A stretch of 64,000 nt of DNA from Streptomyces sp. 11x1 (GTDB taxonomy: Bacteria; Actinomycetota; Actinomycetes; Streptomycetales; Streptomycetaceae). Made by a program: the position numbers and the translations under genes. The notes beneath the pieces were generated by a model. That model worked only from the letters and a program-made list of their open reading frames with translations, was not told where the DNA came from and did not search any database. The number at the start of each line of letters is the position of its first letter. Position 1 is the first letter of the stretch. This document shows, piece by piece, positions 25,062-34,481 of the stretch. The stretch covers positions 9,387,001 through 9,451,000 of the forward strand of contig NZ_CP122458.1 of assembly GCF_032598905.1 (NCBI RefSeq), in the 5' to 3' direction.

Positions 25062-26645
25062 GTGCACGACGCTCACGACACCTCTGCGCAGCCGACCCCG
25101 CCCGGCGGGGCGGAGCCGCTGGTGCGTGTCCGTGGCCTCACGAAACGTTTCGGCGGCACCCTCGCACTCGCCGGGGTCGACCTCGACGTCCACGCGGGCA
25201 GCGTCCTCGCGCTCCTCGGCCCCAACGGAGCCGGGAAATCCACCCTCATCAAGATCCTCGCCGGAGTCCACCACGCCGACTCGGGCCGGATCACCGTGGA
25301 CGGACACCCGCTCGGTACCCACGCCGCCGCCCACCGCATGTCCTTCATCCACCAGGACCTCGGCCTCGTGGAGTGGATGACGGTCGCCGAGAACATCGCC
25401 CTGAGCACCGGGTACGCGCGCCGCGCCGGACTGATCTCCTGGCGGCGCACCCGGGACCGCTGCGCCGAGGCCCTGGCGCTCGTCGGCGGCGCCGTCGATC
25501 CCGACGCGCCGGTCGCCCGCCTGGGCCCCGCCGAACGGTCGCTGGTCGCCATCGCCCGCGCCCTGGCCACCCGGGCCGGGCTCATCGTGCTCGACGAGCC
25601 GACCGCCCGCCTCCCCGCCACGGACTGCGCCCGCCTCTTCCGCGTCCTGCGCGCCCTGCGCGACCGAGGCCACGGCATCCTCTACGTCAGCCACCGCCTG
25701 GACGAGGTGTACGAGGTCGCCGACTCCTTCGCCGTCCTGCGCGACGGCCGTCTCGTCAGCCAGGGCGCGACGGCGGGTCACAGCCCGCTGCGGCTGGTGC
25801 GCGACATCACCGGTGAGGAACCGGCGGGCCCACGCCCCGGCCCGGCACCCGGGCGCCCCCCGGCACCCGGGCGCCCCCCGGTACCGCTCGCCGCCCCGGT
25901 GGTGCTCGCCCTCGACGGCGTACGGACCTCCGGCGCCGGACCCGTCGACCTGGAGCTGCGTGCCGGGGAGGCCCTGGCCCTGGTCGGGCTCTCGGGCGCC
26001 GGACACACGGAGCTCGGCCGAGCCCTCGCCGGGGCCCGCCCCCTCCTCGGCGGACAGGTCCTGCTCGACGGCAGCCCCTACCGGCCGCGAACCGTCACCG
26101 ACGCCGTCGCCCGCGGTGTCGCCCTCGTCCCCGGCGACCGGCAACGGGAGGGCTGCCTGCCCGAACTGACCGTACGGGAGAACTTCCTGGCCAACCCCCG
26201 CGCGGGGGACGGGCCCCCACCCCACTGGATCGCCCCCCGCAGGGAACGCGCCGCGGCCGCCGCCCTGACCGAACGGTTCTCGGTGCGCCCCCGTGACAGC
26301 GAGACGACCATCACCACCCTGTCCGGCGGGAACCAGCAGAAGGTCATGATCGGCCGCTGGCTCCGGACCGGACTGCGCCTGCTGATCCTGGAGGAACCCA
26401 CCGCGAGCGTCGACGTCGGGGCCAAGGCCGCGATCCACAGCCTCCTGGACGAGGCACGGGCCGGGGGCCTCGCGGTCCTGCTCATCTCCACCGACTTCGA
26501 GGAGGTGGCGGGCATGTGCGGGCGCGCCCTGGTCTTCGTCCGGGGAGCGGCGACCGCCGAGCTGAGCGGCCCCGCCCTCACGGTCGCGGGCCTGACCCGG
26601 GCGGCCTCGGCCATGCCCCCCTCCGGCACCGCGACGCACCCGTGA
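25062..26645 (+). CDS. RbsA-type double ATPase of sugar ABC importer
   Basis: CUT2-family ATPase with two nucleotide-binding domains in one 527-residue chain. Domain 1 has Walker A LLGPNGAGKSTLIKILAG and Walker B LIVLDEPTARLP, with an atypical signature (LGPAERSLVAIARAL in place of LSGGQ). Domain 2 has a degenerate Walker A (LVGLSGAGHTELGRALAG) and a proper signature LSGGNQQKVMIGRWL with LLILEEPTASVDVG. This split of degenerate sites is normal for RbsA-like proteins. The linker repeats APGRPP units. GTG 25062 is used. The 181-bp upstream gap has an AT-richer stretch (24960-25010) that may contain the promoter. The stop overlaps the permease start (GTGA). The ligand is unknown. Confidence 0.92.
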   Translation: MHDAHDTSAQPTPPGGAEPLVRVRGLTKRFGGTLALAGVDLDVHAGSVLALLGPNGAGKSTLIKILAGVHHADSGRITVDGHPLGTHAAAHRMSFIHQDLGLVEWMTVAENIALSTGYARRAGLISWRRTRDRCAEALALVGGAVDPDAPVARLGPAERSLVAIARALATRAGLIVLDEPTARLPATDCARLFRVLRALRDRGHGILYVSHRLDEVYEVADSFAVLRDGRLVSQGATAGHSPLRLVRDITGEEPAGPRPGPAPGRPPAPGRPPVPLAAPVVLALDGVRTSGAGPVDLELRAGEALALVGLSGAGHTELGRALAGARPLLGGQVLLDGSPYRPRTVTDAVARGVALVPGDRQREGCLPELTVRENFLANPRAGDGPPPHWIAPRRERAAAAALTERFSVRPRDSETTITTLSGGNQQKVMIGRWLRTGLRLLILEEPTASVDVGAKAAIHSLLDEARAGGLAVLLISTDFEEVAGMCGRALVFVRGAATAELSGPALTVAGLTRAASAMPPSGTATHP

Positions 26646-27766
26646 CCGCCCCGCCGCCCCAGCCCGCACCGCGCCCGCGCCGCCCGCACTCCTCGCACCG
26701 GCTCGGCGCCCGAGGCGGCCCCGGCGGGCACCTCGTCGGCGCCTACGGTCTCCTCGGCCTGACCGTCCTGCTCGTCCTGGTCTTCTCCCTGACCCTGCCG
26801 CGCACCTTCCCCACCCTGGACACCCTCGACGCGATCCTCTCCACCCAGTCGATCCCGGCCGTCCTCGCGCTCGCCGCCATGGTTCCCATCGTGACCGGCG
26901 CGTTCGACCTCTCCATCGGCTACGGCCTCGGACTGGCGCACGTCATGGTGCTGTACCTCGTCGTCGAGGCCGACTGGCCCTGGCCGCTCGCCTGCCTCGC
27001 CGTGGTCGTCGGAGGGACGGTCGCGGGCGTCCTCAACGGCGTCATCGTCGAGTTCGGCCGGATCGACTCCTTCATCGCCACCCTCGGCACCGGCAGCATG
27101 ATGTACGCCGTCACCGGCTGGATCACCGACGGCGGCCGGATCGTCCCGGGCCCCCAGGGCCTGCCGCCCGCCTTCACCGACCTCTACACCTCCACCTTCC
27201 TCGGGCTTCCGGTCCCCGCCTTCTACGTGCTGGCGCTCACGGTCGCCCTCTGGCTGGTGCTGGAGCGGCTGCCGATCGGGCGGTACCTGTACGTCGTCGG
27301 CTCCAACCCGCGCGCTGCCGACCTCGTCGGCATCCCCGTCCGCACCTACACCGTCTGCGCCTTCGCCACGTCCGGCCTGATCGTCGGCTTCGCGGGGGTG
27401 CTCCTCGCGGCCCAGCAGCAGATCGGCAATCCGAGCGTCGGCCTCGACTATCTGCTGCCCGCCTTCGTCGGAGCCCTCCTCGGCTCCACCGCCATCAGAC
27501 CGGGCCGTCCCAACGCCCTCGGGACCCTCGTGGCCGTCGCCGTCCTCGCCGTCGGCCTCACCGGCATCGCCCAGATGGGCGCCGACTTCTGGACGGTGCC
27601 GCTCTTCCACGGCGGCACCCTGCTCCTCGCCGTCGGCCTGGCCGGCTACACCGCCCGCCGCCGACTACGCACCGGCGCCTTCACGTCCCGCACCGCCCCC
27701 GCCGCACCACCGGAAGCGCCGCCGGCACCGCCTCCGGACGGCACCTCGAAGGACGGGGGCCGATGA
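26642..27766 (+). CDS. RbsC-type permease of sugar ABC importer
   Basis: Membrane component of the CUT2 importer, 374 residues with about nine to ten hydrophobic spans. The family hallmark is the segment GAFDLSIGYGLGLAHVMVLY, followed by GVLNGVIVEFGRIDSFIATLGTG, and later GRYLYVVGSNPRAADLVGIPV. The GTG start at 26642 overlaps the ATPase stop by four bases, so the two are translationally coupled. The N-terminal 35 residues are Pro/Arg/His-rich and the C-terminus ends in a Pro/Ala tail. The next certain gene, the binding protein, begins 397 bp downstream. Confidence 0.9.
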   Translation: MTAPPPQPAPRPRRPHSSHRLGARGGPGGHLVGAYGLLGLTVLLVLVFSLTLPRTFPTLDTLDAILSTQSIPAVLALAAMVPIVTGAFDLSIGYGLGLAHVMVLYLVVEADWPWPLACLAVVVGGTVAGVLNGVIVEFGRIDSFIATLGTGSMMYAVTGWITDGGRIVPGPQGLPPAFTDLYTSTFLGLPVPAFYVLALTVALWLVLERLPIGRYLYVVGSNPRAADLVGIPVRTYTVCAFATSGLIVGFAGVLLAAQQQIGNPSVGLDYLLPAFVGALLGSTAIRPGRPNALGTLVAVAVLAVGLTGIAQMGADFWTVPLFHGGTLLLAVGLAGYTARRRLRTGAFTSRTAPAAPPEAPPAPPPDGTSKDGGR

Positions 27767-28163
27767 ACTCCCTCCACTCCCGCGCCCCCGCACCGCCGCC
27801 GACGGACCGGGCGTGCGAGGGGCCGACGCCGTCGCCGATCGGAGGTCGGGACTCCCCGGCCGAGGTCCGGGGCGCGGACCGCGACCGAGGTCCCGGGGCT
27901 CTGGTCCCCTGCCAAGCCCTCGGCCCGCGCCCCGTCCCGGCCACCGCCCCGCCGCCGACCGGAGGTCGGGACGACCGAGGCCCAGAGCCCGCGGACGTCG
28001 ACCAAGGCCCCGGGCTCCGGCCTCAGCCAGGCCGCGAGGTGCGGACCACCCCTGACTCCGGCCCCGGACCGCCCCTGACCCAGGCCCGGACCGTCCAGGC
28101 CCCGGATCACCCCGGCCACAGACCCCGGCAGCGTTCCCGCTCGTCCCTCCGCGAGGAGTCCCC
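27767..28163. other. 397-bp low-complexity gap inside ABC operon
   Basis: A Pro/Arg-coding open frame starts at ATG 27763, overlapping the permease stop (ATGA), but its composition and lack of any recognisable domain argue against a protein. The sequence contains two copies of CGGAGGTCGGGAC (27840 and 27960 regions) and many CCGG-rich blocks. It may be an mRNA segment that tunes binding-protein expression, or repeat-driven expansion. Confidence 0.4.
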
Positions 28164-29333
28164 GTGCACCACAACCGCAAGGCCTGCTCCGGTACCCTCC
28201 GGGCCCGTCGTACGGCGGCCGCCCTGCTGACCGCGGCGGCCACCGCCGTGCTCGGCGGCTGCGAACGCGGATCGTCCGGCGACCCGGAGTCCTCCGCCAC
28301 CGGCACGAGCGGCTGCCCCGCGGTGCAGGCGAGGGCCGAGGCCGCCGTCGAACGGGCGGAGCGCGACGACGTCCCCTGGAACGGCCCGACCACCGGGCCC
28401 AGGGCCGTGACCGGCAGAACCCTCGTCTACGTCGCCCAGACCATGACCAACCCGGGAGTCGCGGGCGCCGCCGCGGGCGTACGGGAGGCCGCGGGGGTCG
28501 TCGGCTGGGACCTGCGGGTGATCGACGGCGGAGGCACGCCCGCCGGCATCCAGGCCGCGATGAGCGAGGCCGTGGCGCTCCGCCCCTCCGGCATCGTCAT
28601 CGGCGGCTTCGACCCCAACTCGACCTCGCAGCAGATCACGCGGGCCGAGCAGGCCGGCATCCCGCTCATCGGCTGGCACGCGGTCGCCGCCCCGGGCCCC
28701 AGCGAACGCCCCGCTCTCTTCACCAACATCACCACCCAGGTCGAGGACGTCGCGCGGATCAGCGCCCGCTGGGTCATCTCGACCTCGAACGGCGACGCGG
28801 GGGCCGTGATCTTCACCGACGCCTCCATCCCCTTCGCCAAGAACAAGTCGGAGCTGATCAGGAAGGAACTGGCCACCTGCTCGGGCGTGGACCTCCTGGC
28901 CTACGTGAACATCCCGATCCCCGACGCCAGCAGCCGCACGCCCCGCGAGGTCTCCTCGCTGCTCTCCCGGTTCCAGGACCGCTGGACCCACTCGGTCGCC
29001 ATCAACGACCTGTACTTCGCCGACGCGGCCCCTGCCTTCCGCGCGGCCGGCAAGGACGGCTCGGGCCCGCCGTTCAACATCGGTGCCGGGGACGGCGACC
29101 CCTCCGCCTTCCAGCGTGTCGACAGCGACCAGTACCAGGCGGCCACCGTCCCCGAACCGCTCACCCTGCAGGGCTGGCAGATCGTCGACGAGTTCAACCG
29201 CGCCTTCTCCGGCAGCCCCGCCAGCGGCTATGTGGCGCCCGTCCACATCAGCACGGCCGACAACAGTGACGGCGCCACGAGCTGGAACCCGTCGGGCTAC
29301 CGGGAGGGGTACCGCAAGATCTGGGGCAGGTGA
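28164..29333 (+). CDS. sugar-binding lipoprotein (periplasmic-binding-protein-like, RbsB family)
   Basis: Extracellular binding component of the CUT2 importer, 389 residues. The signal peptide ends in the lipobox AVLGGC near residue 32. The mature domain is of the peripla_BP_4 type: LVYVAQTMTNPGVAGAAAGVREAAGVVGW, then QAAMSEAVALRPSGIVIGGFDPNSTSQQI and later YQAATVPEPLTLQGWQIVDEFNRAFSG. Start GTG 28164 is preceded by GCGAGGAG. It is separated from the permease by the low-complexity gap. The binding protein is encoded last, unlike the MalFG operon. The ligand is not readable from sequence. Confidence 0.9.
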   Translation: MHHNRKACSGTLRARRTAAALLTAAATAVLGGCERGSSGDPESSATGTSGCPAVQARAEAAVERAERDDVPWNGPTTGPRAVTGRTLVYVAQTMTNPGVAGAAAGVREAAGVVGWDLRVIDGGGTPAGIQAAMSEAVALRPSGIVIGGFDPNSTSQQITRAEQAGIPLIGWHAVAAPGPSERPALFTNITTQVEDVARISARWVISTSNGDAGAVIFTDASIPFAKNKSELIRKELATCSGVDLLAYVNIPIPDASSRTPREVSSLLSRFQDRWTHSVAINDLYFADAAPAFRAAGKDGSGPPFNIGAGDGDPSAFQRVDSDQYQAATVPEPLTLQGWQIVDEFNRAFSGSPASGYVAPVHISTADNSDGATSWNPSGYREGYRKIWGR

Positions 29334-29385
29334 CGCCGCCGAGACCCGTCGGCAGGGCGCCGGGCGGACCGTGGCGGCCCGCCGG

Positions 29386-30648
29386 TCACAGCCGCAGGAC
29401 GATCAGCGCGGTGTCATCGGTGGTGCCGGCCGACGGCAGCAGATCCGCCAGCAGGGCGTCGGCCAGCGTCTCCGGGTCCTTCTCGCGGTGGTGGGCCAGG
29501 GAGGCCGCGAGGCGTTCCAGACCGCTGTCGATGCTCTCCGTACGGCGCTCGATCAGTCCGTCCGTGTACAGCACCAGGGTGGAGCCCTCGACGAAGGACA
29601 TGCGGGCCTGGGGCCGCGGGACCTGGACGGGGCGGGCGGCGAGCGGCGGGTCGGTGGCGCCGTCGAGGAAGGTGACGGTGCCGTCGGGACGCACCAGCGC
29701 GGGCGGCGGATGGCCCGCGCAGCTGTAGGTGATGGTGTGGTCGGTCCAGTCGATGAAGGTCGTCACGACGGTGGTCGACTCGGCGCCGTCGACGGAGCGG
29801 GCGTAACGGTCGAGGGCCTCCAGGGCCTGGGCCGGACCGTCCGCGACACGCGTGGCCCCGCTCAGGGCGCTGCGCAACTGCCCCATGGCACAGGCGGCGG
29901 CCAGACCGTGGCCGACGACGTCACCGACGGCCACCGCGAGACCCTCGCCGTCCAGCCCGACCAGGTCGTACCAGTCGCCACACACGTTCAGCGCGCCGAT
30001 GGCGGGCCGGTAGCGCACGGCGGCGTCGTGCGACCCGGTGGGGCCGGGCGGGGGCAGCATCGCCGCCTGCAGCGCCAGCGCCACCTCGCGCTCATGGGCG
30101 TGCGCCGTGCGCAGACGTTCGTTGACCTCCTGCAGTTCGCGGGCGCGGGTGTAGAGCTCGGCCTCCAGCACCCGGGCCCGGCCGTCCTCGCCCGGACCGA
30201 GGGAACCGCCCCGAACGTCACCGCCGGCGCCGCCCCGGGCGCGGATGAGTTCGGTGACCTCCTCCACGCGGTGCACGATCAGGACCACCTTGCCGTCGGA
30301 GCCCAGGACAGGGGCGTTGACGGGGCTCCAGTAGTGCTCCTGCCAGAGGCCGGGCCGCTGCGGGTCCTCGATGTCGTAACGGAGCAGCGCCATCGTGTCG
30401 CGCTCCCCGGTGGCCACGGTGCGCAGCATCGACGCCTCCGTCTCCCGCATGCCGGCGGCGGCCGGTTCGTTCGGGTTCTCGGGGAAGACGTCGAAGATGT
30501 AGCGCCCGAGCAGCTGCTCGCGGCTGCGGCCGGCCAGCCGAAGGAAGTCGTCGTTGGCGTCGGCGTACACCAGATCGGGCGTGAGCAGCGCCACCATGCC
30601 GGGCAGGGCCCGGAAGACCTCCGCATAGTCGATATGCGGTTCCCTCAT
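29386..30648 (-). CDS. PAS-domain SpoIIE-type serine phosphatase
   Basis: 420-residue cytosolic PP2C-like phosphatase that probably dephosphorylates an anti-anti-sigma factor. An N-terminal PAS domain (residues about 8-125; FRALPGMVALLTPDLVYADANDDFLRLAG, GRYIFDVFPENP) is followed by a coiled helix (ELYTRARELQEVNERLRTAHAHEREVALALQAAMLPP) and a SpoIIE domain from about 190. The metal-site segments are NVCGDWYDLVGLDGEGLAVAVGDVVGHG and the C-terminal TTDDTALIV. ATG 30648 is used because the PAS fold begins right after it; the frame remains open far upstream without family similarity. There is no kinase domain, unlike the multi-domain protein at 21782. The 200 bp upstream hold no gene. Confidence 0.9.
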   Translation of the reverse strand: MREPHIDYAEVFRALPGMVALLTPDLVYADANDDFLRLAGRSREQLLGRYIFDVFPENPNEPAAAGMRETEASMLRTVATGERDTMALLRYDIEDPQRPGLWQEHYWSPVNAPVLGSDGKVVLIVHRVEEVTELIRARGGAGGDVRGGSLGPGEDGRARVLEAELYTRARELQEVNERLRTAHAHEREVALALQAAMLPPPGPTGSHDAAVRYRPAIGALNVCGDWYDLVGLDGEGLAVAVGDVVGHGLAAACAMGQLRSALSGATRVADGPAQALEALDRYARSVDGAESTTVVTTFIDWTDHTITYSCAGHPPPALVRPDGTVTFLDGATDPPLAARPVQVPRPQARMSFVEGSTLVLYTDGLIERRTESIDSGLERLAASLAHHREKDPETLADALLADLLPSAGTTDDTALIVLRL

Positions 30649-30848
30649 GTCCAGCCTGCCTTGGCGCCGAGCGTCGGTGTGTCGTTCCACGATAGGCGCG
30701 AACCGGCCGCCGGACCCGCCAGTCGGCGGCACAGGTACCGGAACCTTCCCGATCCGCCACGTGGGGGTCCCACGAAAGAGTGGTGCGCGCCGCGGACCGG
30801 CCCGATCCGCTCGCCTGCCCGGGCGGCGGATCGGGCCGGTCCGGCCCG

Positions 30849-32345
30849 TCAGAAGACGCCCGGGCCGGGAGTCAGCACGCCCCGCGGGTCGAAGCGGGTC
30901 TTCCACGACGCGAACCGCTCCCAGTCCGCGCCGTAGTGCGCCCGCCAGTCGGCCGCCGTGAACGCGCACGCGCCGTGCGGGTAGCGCACTCCGCCGACGG
31001 CCGCCGCATCCTGGTAGAAGCGGTAGTTGCGGTCCGTCATCCGGGAGGCGAAGTCGGGGTCGGGGCCGGACCGGGCGGCGTCGGTGAGCACGCTGACCAG
31101 CCAGACCCAGGGGCCGCCGGTGTCGTCGGGCAGCCGCAGCAGCGGTCGGCCGTAGCTCGCGCGCAGCATCGGGAAGACGAGGCCGAAGCCGGTCGGGCCG
31201 AGGTCCTCGGCGGTCAGCGACGGGAACACCGACGCGACGTACTCCTCGACGGCGTCGTCCGGCAGGAAGAGGTCCGACCAGGGCTTGACCTTCGCGTCCC
31301 AGTCCAGGTTCGCCGCGAACGCGTCGTACATGTCGGTGACCAGGGATATGTACTCGAGATAGGTGTAGTCCTCGAAGGCGGCCAAGGCCGCGGCGGGGCT
31401 GAGCCCGCGCAGGAGGTGGGACGCGTCGGGGGTGTCGCCGGGGTTGTGGAAGACGGTGGCCCACAGGACCAGGGGCTGCGCCGTGCCGGGCTGCGGAATG
31501 CTGCCGAGCGAGTCGAACTCGCCCCGGTTCGCCAGGACTCGGATGTCCTGGAAGAAGGTCGGGATGTCGGGGTAGCCGATCCGGTAGGTGCGGGCCAGCC
31601 GCTTGGCCGGCACCAGGCCGACGGTGGCCCGGGTGATGACGCCGCACTGTCCGAGTCCGGCGAGTGCCGCCTCGAACAGGTCGCTGTTCTGCGTGTCGGT
31701 GCACCACCTCGACCGGCCGTCGCCCGTGACCACCTGGAGCCGCCGGGTGTGATCGACCTGCGCGCCGACCCGGTAGGACGACATCATCCCGATGCCGCCC
31801 ATGGACAGGGTCCCGCCGATCGTCGTCTTGGTGTAGCTGGTGATCGACGCCGGGGTGAGGCCCTCCTCGTACGCGGCCTCGATCAGGTCCTTCCACAGCA
31901 CACCGGCGTCGACGTCGGCGCCGTCCGGGCCGATCGAGTGGATCGTGTCCAGTGACCGCATCTCGACGACCAGGCCCCCGCTCACGAGGGGTTGGCCGAA
32001 CATCGCGTGGTGGGCACCGGCCGGGGCGACCGGGATGCCGTGATCGGCACAGAAACCGACCATCTTCCTGATGTCGCGCACCGATCCGGGCCGCAGCACC
32101 GCGCACGGTGTCCGGAACACGATGTTGCCCTGGTCGTGCGCGTTCGCCGCGAGCGACTCCGCGTCGAAGACGAGCGTCCCGTCGAGGGACGGGGCGGCGG
32201 CGAAGGACGTGCCGTCCGCTGCCGCGGCCTCGGTCACCCACTGCCGGGTGAGCAGATCAAAACCGGCCACGAGTGCCAGGGTTCCGGCTCCGAACCTGGC
32301 CAGGAACTGCCGTCTGCCGACGGAACCGCTAGGTCTTTCTGTCAT
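30849..32345 (-). CDS. Tat-exported FAD-binding oxidoreductase (VAO/BBE family)
   Basis: 498-residue FAD-linked oxidase of the vanillyl-alcohol-oxidase superfamily, related to cytokinin-dehydrogenase-like enzymes. The N-terminus carries a twin-arginine motif (GRRQFLARFGAGTLALVAG) for export in folded form. The FAD-binding PCMH domain follows: TPCAVLRPGSVRDIRKMVGFC, VAPAGAHHAMFGQ (position of the usual covalent or near-covalent His), and KTTIGGTLSMGGIGMMSSYRVG. The C-terminal cap ends WKTRFDPRGVLTPGPGVF, a family signature. Start ATG 32345, with the Tat motif about 10 residues in; the upstream ATG 32384 would bury the signal. It is monocistronic. The substrate is unknown. Confidence 0.88.
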   Translation of the reverse strand: MTERPSGSVGRRQFLARFGAGTLALVAGFDLLTRQWVTEAAAADGTSFAAAPSLDGTLVFDAESLAANAHDQGNIVFRTPCAVLRPGSVRDIRKMVGFCADHGIPVAPAGAHHAMFGQPLVSGGLVVEMRSLDTIHSIGPDGADVDAGVLWKDLIEAAYEEGLTPASITSYTKTTIGGTLSMGGIGMMSSYRVGAQVDHTRRLQVVTGDGRSRWCTDTQNSDLFEAALAGLGQCGVITRATVGLVPAKRLARTYRIGYPDIPTFFQDIRVLANRGEFDSLGSIPQPGTAQPLVLWATVFHNPGDTPDASHLLRGLSPAAALAAFEDYTYLEYISLVTDMYDAFAANLDWDAKVKPWSDLFLPDDAVEEYVASVFPSLTAEDLGPTGFGLVFPMLRASYGRPLLRLPDDTGGPWVWLVSVLTDAARSGPDPDFASRMTDRNYRFYQDAAAVGGVRYPHGACAFTAADWRAHYGADWERFASWKTRFDPRGVLTPGPGVF

Positions 32346-32877
32346 GACAGCCTCCGTGATGTCGACGCGGCGGATCGTCGGCACGCCGCGCCGGGTCTGT
32401 CGTCCTGCCGGGGGCGGGAGTCGGTGCGCGACCGGTGCTCGACCGAACCGGCGCGCTGACCCTCCGTGATCCTCATCACCAAGAGCGATCTCCCCCTGAC
32501 AATCCGCTTACGGCTCATCATGACTTCTCGCAGGCCCCTCGCGCGATGGGATCAGGCGAGCCGGAGGCGCTCGCCGGGGCGGTGGGAGTGCTCGCAGAAG
32601 TGGATTTGGCGCGAGGCGCGACAGAAAGCCCTATTCGGCCTTACTCGTGTGAGCGTCGCGGGGCTCAACCTGCTCAAGGACGGCCCAGGTTGACGGCCCG
32701 TCACCAGGTTGAGTGATGATACGATCACCGCACTTACCGAACGGACGGATAGGTGCAAAAGGAGCACCTCTCGCCATTCGTGGAGGCCTGGGTGGCAACC
32801 CCGGAGTGGCTGGCCTTCGGTCTGTGTGAATTGACGGAAATTCAGTAGCTGGCCATCGGCCGCCTGAAGAGGGTCTC
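32346..32877. promoter_or_regulatory. 532-bp divergent promoter region between FAD oxidase and conservon
   Basis: No gene is supported. The part next to cvnA (about 32700-32877) is noticeably less GC-rich, as expected for a promoter. An inverted repeat GTGATGATACGATCAC lies at 32713-32728 (arms GTGAT/ATCAC) and could be a binding site. A ribosome site GAAGAGGG precedes ATG 32878. Confidence 0.45.
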
Positions 32878-34083
32878 ATGACGCAATACATACAAAATCC
32901 GGCGCTCTGGGCACTCATTGTCGTAACCCTTGCCGCCGTCGCCCTGATCATTCGTCAGCGACGGGCGGCGCGAGCATTACGACAGGAGATCGCAGGGCTC
33001 AGAAATCACTACGGTGAATTGGAGAGCCAATACTCGGACTCCGTCCGCGCGGCCCAGCAGGAAGCCGAAGGTGAGACGAGGACGGCCCTGAAGTCCGCGA
33101 TGCGGACCCTGCAGGGTCTCGCCGCGGAGCAGCAGCGCATCATCTCCGGGCTGCAGCGCAAGTACGGCGACTCCGTCATGCTCCAGGACCTCCTGGAGAT
33201 CGACCACATGAACGCGCAGTTCGGCCGGCGTGCCCAGTCCATCGCCGTGCTGTGCGAGGGCTGGCTCGGCCGCCACCGCGACGTGGCCTCGGTCTACGAC
33301 GTGGTCCGCAGCGCCCAGGGCAGGATCCGCCACTTCCAGCGGGCCCACATCCTGTCCAAGGTCGACTTCGGCGTCACCAGCCGGGCCGTCGAACCGGTGG
33401 CGCTGGCCCTCGCGGAGCTCCTCGACAACGCGACCAGCTACTCCAGCCCGGACACCGTCGTCGAGATCAACGTCCGCTCCGTGCCCAAGGGCGTCTGCAT
33501 CATCGTGGACGACGCCGGTGTCGGCATGAACGAGGAGGAGAAGGCGAGGGCCGAGAAGCTCCTGACGAGCGAGCGCGTCACGGGTGTCTCGGGGCTCGGT
33601 AACCCTCCGCAGTTCGGTTTCGCGGTGATCGGTGTGCTCTGCGAGCGGTTCGGCTTCACGGTGTCGGTGGACTCCACCTCCCCCTACGGAGGTGTGCGGG
33701 CGGTCGTGCTGCTGCCCGACGAGCTGCTCACCGCGATGCCGGAGCCCAAGCAGCCCGCGGTGCCGGTGGATTCGGCCCCGCCGCGGGAGGTCCCGGCTCC
33801 CGTGGAGGTCGGGCCGTCCGTGTACGACACCGCCTCCGAGTCCTCGCTGCCCGTGGGCACGACCGAGGACGGTCTGCCCAAGCGGCGTCGCAAGCGGCCG
33901 ATGGCCCTGGTCTCCAACGGCCCGTCCGCCGCCCCGGCTCCGCGGCGCCGCAGCGAGGACACGGCAGCGATCATGGCCGCCTTCAAGCAGGGCACGGACG
34001 CCGGTCGCGCCACTCACCCGGAGGCGGGGGAGCGGTCGAGCGGCCCCCATGACGCAAGCAGCGAAGGGCACGAGGTCCAATGA
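32878..34083 (+). CDS. cvnA: conservon sensor-like ATP-binding membrane protein CvnA
   Basis: First gene of a conservon, a membrane-linked signalling operon specific to actinomycetes. CvnA is a histidine-kinase-like protein of 401 residues. One N-terminal span (LWALIVVTLAAVALIIRQ) is followed by a coiled coil and a HATPase domain with N-box LALAELLDNATSYSSPDTVV and G-box VDDAGVGMNEEEKARAEKLL, and GLGNPPQFGFAVIGVLCERF. There is no obvious phospho-accepting His box, as is usual in this family. The C-terminus is Pro-rich and disordered. It overlaps cvnB by four bases (ATGA). CvnA to CvnD are thought to form a membrane complex resembling G-protein signalling. The sequence is less GC-rich in the first 60 codons. 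Confidence 0.93.
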   Translation: MTQYIQNPALWALIVVTLAAVALIIRQRRAARALRQEIAGLRNHYGELESQYSDSVRAAQQEAEGETRTALKSAMRTLQGLAAEQQRIISGLQRKYGDSVMLQDLLEIDHMNAQFGRRAQSIAVLCEGWLGRHRDVASVYDVVRSAQGRIRHFQRAHILSKVDFGVTSRAVEPVALALAELLDNATSYSSPDTVVEINVRSVPKGVCIIVDDAGVGMNEEEKARAEKLLTSERVTGVSGLGNPPQFGFAVIGVLCERFGFTVSVDSTSPYGGVRAVVLLPDELLTAMPEPKQPAVPVDSAPPREVPAPVEVGPSVYDTASESSLPVGTTEDGLPKRRRKRPMALVSNGPSAAPAPRRRSEDTAAIMAAFKQGTDAGRATHPEAGERSSGPHDASSEGHEVQ

Positions 34084-34481
34084 ACAACGATCTTTCATGG
34101 ATGCTTGACAGCGCCCTGGAGATCCCCGGAGCTCTCCACGCGGTTCTGGTCTCCTCCGACGGGTTGCTGAGGGCCCGTTCGAAGGGAGTGGGCAAGGACG
34201 ACGCGGACAAGGCCGCCGCCGCGATGAGCGGTATGCAGTCGCTGAGCCGGTCACTCGCGTTCTTCTGCTCCCGCTCGGATCTGCGCTGGCAGCAGACCCT
34301 GGTCGAGTTCGACGGCGGCTGGATCTTCCTGATCTCGGCCGGGGACGGCGCCTACCTCGCGGTGTCTGCCTCCTCCGACGTCGACATGGCCGACATCACC
34401 TTCCGGATGCAGCAGCTCGTCGGACAGCTGGGCAAGGTCATGACCGCTCCGCCCAGGGAGAGCAGCGTGATAGGGCCATGA
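34080..34481 (+). CDS. cvnB: conservon roadblock/LC7 protein CvnB
   Basis: 133-residue roadblock/LC7-domain protein. In other bacteria such MglB-like proteins act on a small GTPase, here CvnD. Features: MNNDLSWMLDSALEIPGALHAVLVSSDGLL at the start, a central SLAFFCSRSDLRWQQTLVEFDGGWIFLIS, and the end MQQLVGQLGKVMT. It overlaps cvnA (ATGA) and cvnC (ATGA), so the genes are translated as a chain. The assignment rests on both sequence and the fixed gene order. Confidence 0.93.
   Translation: MNNDLSWMLDSALEIPGALHAVLVSSDGLLRARSKGVGKDDADKAAAAMSGMQSLSRSLAFFCSRSDLRWQQTLVEFDGGWIFLISAGDGAYLAVSASSDVDMADITFRMQQLVGQLGKVMTAPPRESSVIGP

Noticed and set aside
27763..28230. 155-codon frame whose ATG overlaps the permease stop (ATGA)
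   Set aside because: The overlap is suggestive but the sequence is Pro/Arg low complexity, and the frame runs into the start of the binding-protein gene; better treated as a spacer.
30649..32241. Upstream extension of the PAS/SpoIIE phosphatase to 951 codons
   Set aside because: The extra part lies in another frame of the FAD oxidase gene and has no relation to the PAS domain that starts at 30648.
32435..32716. Small frames in the gap between the FAD oxidase and cvnA
   Set aside because: No family similarity, no ribosome site, and they overlap the likely conservon promoter.
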